Assembly (NCBI GenBank): GCA_016763355.1
Contig: JAESTY010000174.1
Coordinates: forward strand, 1-7,623
Length of the DNA: 7,623 nucleotides
DNA from: Immundisolibacteraceae bacterium
GTDB lineage: Bacteria > Pseudomonadota > Gammaproteobacteria > Immundisolibacterales > Immundisolibacteraceae
Reading direction: 5' to 3'
Made by a program: the position numbers and the translations under genes. The notes under the pieces are model-generated. The model saw nothing but the letters and a program-made list of their open reading frames with translations, was not told the origin of the DNA and did not search any database. Positions 5,658-7,623 of the stretch are shown here, in pieces. The number at the start of each line of letters is the position of its first letter. The first letter of the stretch is position 1.

Positions 5658-6176
5658 TCACTGCCACCTGGGCGCATCACCTCGTTGAGCTCCGTGATTT
5701 ACACTTTTTTCACGCCACACAGACAACTTTCCTAGCCCGGGAACATCAACATCAGGACTGATTTCCAGCATAGGTAGCAGCACGAAATCACGCCGATGAA
5801 GCCCTGGGTGGGGCACGGTTAATCCGGGTTCATCGATGCACTGGTCGCCATAAATCAACAGATCAAGATCAAGCGTGCGCGGGCCGTTCTGCTGCTGGGG
5901 TTGGCGCTGCCGCCCGTGCGAGTTTTCCAACTTTAATAACTGCTGCAGCAACTCCAACGCTGAATATGTTGTGTTCAGCCTGGCTACCGCATTCACGTAG
6001 TCCGGCTGATCAGCCGGGCCCATCGGTTGACTATGATATAGCGATGAGACAGCCACACAATCGGTGTTGGGCAAATGGTTAAGCTCTGTTAAGGCTTGTT
6101 CAATCTGCTGAACCGGTTGGTCCAAATTACTACCCAGCCCAACATAGCAGTCAATAACGGAGGATCGGTTGGCCAT
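5658..6176 (-). CDS. folK: 2-amino-4-hydroxy-6-hydroxymethyldihydropteridine pyrophosphokinase (HPPK)
   Basis: HPPK moves pyrophosphate from ATP to 6-hydroxymethyl-7,8-dihydropterin, giving the substrate of dihydropteroate synthase (FolP) in folate synthesis. The 172 residues carry GLGSNL (13-18), SSLYHSQPMGPADQPDYVNAVA (split by family convention into the YxSxP and QPDYxNA elements), LLKLENSHGR, and GPRTLDLDLL with the two Mg-binding aspartates Asp103 and Asp105. VPHPGLHRRDFVLLPMLEI follows, with the C-terminal part slightly longer than in E. coli (159 residues). Where E. coli has Trp89 before GPRT, this protein has Asn, a substitution I believe other HPPKs share. ATG start, 17 bp after pcnB, with only a weak AGG upstream, so it probably depends on readthrough from pcnB. 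Confidence 0.96.
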   Translation of the reverse strand: MANRSSVIDCYVGLGSNLDQPVQQIEQALTELNHLPNTDCVAVSSLYHSQPMGPADQPDYVNAVARLNTTYSALELLQQLLKLENSHGRQRQPQQQNGPRTLDLDLLIYGDQCIDEPGLTVPHPGLHRRDFVLLPMLEISPDVDVPGLGKLSVWREKSVNHGAQRGDAPRWQ

Positions 6177-6193
6177 CGCCGATGGATACCTGT

Positions 6194-7474
6194 TTATGAT
6201 TCCGATTGCTTTTTTGGACTACGGCGGCGCTTTGGTTTACTACGCGGTCGCGTCATCGCATCACGGGTGTCATTGTCGGTGTGCTGAAAATCAGTCCACC
6301 ACTGCGCCAACTCGGCTAGTTCCGGCTCTATACCGGCCGCAGACGCTGCACGAGCACGCAGTAATAGAAAATCATAAGCGGCACGAAACCGGGGGTGATG
6401 CAGCAATTTAAAGGGTTTCTTGCCAATCCGACGTTCAAACCGGTCCTGCAGGTTCCAGGTTTCTAATAACGGCTGAATGATCCGTTTTGGTATTGGCAAC
6501 AGATGTTGCTGATCTGACACCGCCCGATGACTAGCAAGGTTATGCAACGCATACGTATCTTCATTATTCGGCCGTTCCTGAGCAAAAATTTGCTGCCGAA
6601 TAGGCCAAAGCAGCGCAGCAAAAGTAAAAAATGGCGCGATAGATTTGCCGTTTGTTAATCGCTCGTCACTATCAGCAAGCGCCAGATCAACCAGGTTCTG
6701 GTCAACCGGTTCAACCTGCTCAGGCCAAAGCAGCAGGTGGTGCAACAAGTCGTGTTCCTGCAACAACTCGTAACTTCTCACCGCATGGCCACTTTGAAAT
6801 ATTTTCAGCAGCTCATCAAACAGACGGGATCGAGGCACGTCATCTAGCAGCGGGCCGAGTTCTGCGATCGGTGCGGCGGTTTCAGCCTCGATGCTAAAAC
6901 GCAGTTTCGCCGCAAGTCGCACTGCCCTTAGCAGCCGTACCGGGTCCTCTCGGTAACGCTGATAAGACTCACCGATCATCCGAATCTGCTTTTTCTCTAC
7001 ATCTTCAAAGCCACCAAAATAATCGATAATCGAAAAATCAGATATATCGTAATAAAGCGCGTTAACGGTAAAGTCACGGCGCTGTGCATCCTCATCTCGA
7101 TCACCGTAAACGTTGTCGCGCAAAATTCTGTCGTCTTCAACCACCGCCTGACCCGCAGACTGCGCTTTATCATGGGCTGCTCGAAAGGTCGCGACCTCAA
7201 TGATTTCGCGGCCAAAACGAACATGAGCAAGGCGGAAACGCCGGCCAATCAGGCGCGAATTGCGAAACACCGCTCGCACCTCTTCCGGTGACGCATCGGT
7301 GGCAATATCAAAATCTTTGGGTTCAATGCCGACCAGTAGGTCGCGTACACCACCACCGACCAGACAGGCCTGATAGCCGGCTTTTTTTAAGCCGTAAAGA
7401 ACATTAAGGGCGCTTTTACTTATCTGGGCACGAGACACCGAGTGCTCGGCCCGCTCTATCCTGACAGGCTGCAA
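6194..7474 (-). CDS. pcnB: Poly(A) polymerase I
   Basis: PcnB adds 3' poly(A) tails that promote RNA decay by exonucleases, and sets ColE1-type plasmid copy number through RNA I in E. coli. The 426 residues align with E. coli PcnB along its length. The nucleotidyltransferase head has LVGGGVRDLL (38-47) and the catalytic pair Asp54 and Asp56 in KDFDIAT, with the third carboxylate Asp134 in EDAQRRDFTVNALYY. RYREDPVRLLRAVRLAAKL marks the neck, and the PcnB-specific C-terminal region includes HPRFRAAYDFLLLRA and WWTDFQ, then a basic tail rich in Lys and Arg. The PcnB-type tail separates it from CCA-adding enzymes. The start is taken as TTG: an in-frame TGA lies five codons upstream and there is no ATG before the active site. 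Conserved IxRxxHxxSRxxIS at residues 6-19 excludes the GTG at codon 13. Confidence 0.97.
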   Translation of the reverse strand: MQPVRIERAEHSVSRAQISKSALNVLYGLKKAGYQACLVGGGVRDLLVGIEPKDFDIATDASPEEVRAVFRNSRLIGRRFRLAHVRFGREIIEVATFRAAHDKAQSAGQAVVEDDRILRDNVYGDRDEDAQRRDFTVNALYYDISDFSIIDYFGGFEDVEKKQIRMIGESYQRYREDPVRLLRAVRLAAKLRFSIEAETAAPIAELGPLLDDVPRSRLFDELLKIFQSGHAVRSYELLQEHDLLHHLLLWPEQVEPVDQNLVDLALADSDERLTNGKSIAPFFTFAALLWPIRQQIFAQERPNNEDTYALHNLASHRAVSDQQHLLPIPKRIIQPLLETWNLQDRFERRIGKKPFKLLHHPRFRAAYDFLLLRARAASAAGIEPELAELAQWWTDFQHTDNDTRDAMTRPRSKPKRRRSPKKQSES

Positions 7475-7623
7475 TTGCAGGGATCAACTCTGAATTAAAT
7501 AATGGGAAACTGAATGACGGTGACGACCGACTCACAGCAAACGGCAGCTATGCTAACACCATCGTCTTTACATAAATATTGAGATCAGCAAGCCAGGCAA
7601 AAAGATTAGGTCAACCGGCACAA
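7475..7623 (-). other. 149 bp upstream of pcnB: leader or promoter region
   Basis: No gene is recognisable. On the minus strand one frame stays open from the window edge to a TAA at 7568-7570, reading VPVDLIFLPGLLISIFM; this could be the end of an upstream gene or chance over 17 codons. TTGCCT followed by a 16-base spacer and TATTTA, on the minus strand, is a weak promoter-like pair. The neighbour of pcnB lies outside the window, so whether pcnB starts the operon is unknown. Confidence 0.3.

Noticed and set aside
6169..6411. Plus-strand open frame opposite the folK-pcnB junction, starting with a run of hydrophobic residues
   Set aside because: It is antisense to the conserved end of pcnB and has no ribosome binding site; the hydrophobic start is the complement of the Lys/Arg-rich PcnB tail.
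7514..7582. Possible 22-codon small gene on the plus strand upstream of pcnB
   Set aside because: Too short to stand without conservation, with only a marginal GGAAA upstream; such frames are expected by chance.

Overview
This is a housekeeping chromosome segment from a gammaproteobacterium. Base composition is close to even, and every gene resembles its E. coli or Pseudomonas counterpart. The gene pairs gmk-rpoZ-spoT and pcnB-folK-panB-panC-panD are typical of that class. The sequence does not settle the genus; divergence from the E. coli proteins I know argues against an enteric bacterium.

Layout: eight of the nine genes lie on the minus strand. Reading that strand from the right end, pcnB (poly(A) polymerase I) and folK (HPPK, folate synthesis) are separated by 17 bp. 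A 320-bp gap without a gene follows, then panB and panC abutting stop-to-start, then panD after a 110-bp gap. This group makes pantothenate for coenzyme A and a folate precursor, with an RNA-decay factor at its head. On the left, a second minus-strand group runs gmk, rpoZ, spoT: GMP kinase, the RNA polymerase omega subunit, and the ppGpp synthetase/hydrolase, which is cut by the window's left edge after 429 residues.

Between the two groups sits the only plus-strand gene, ampD (cytoplasmic anhydro-muropeptide amidase of cell-wall recycling). It is divergent from gmk and convergent with panD, and the ampD and panD coding ends overlap by 13 bp.

Functional logic: SpoT sets ppGpp levels, omega forms part of a ppGpp site on RNA polymerase, and Gmk feeds the GDP/GTP pool from which ppGpp is made. 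PanB, PanC and PanD supply the two halves of pantothenate and join them.

I see no mobile element, CRISPR array, RNA gene, or convincing rho-independent terminator. No undescribed system is evident. The points worth a second look are small: pcnB and gmk have no possible ATG start, omega has a long low-complexity tail, a hairpin covers the spoT ribosome binding site, and there are dyad sequences in the gmk leader, the panC-panD gap and the folK-panB gap.
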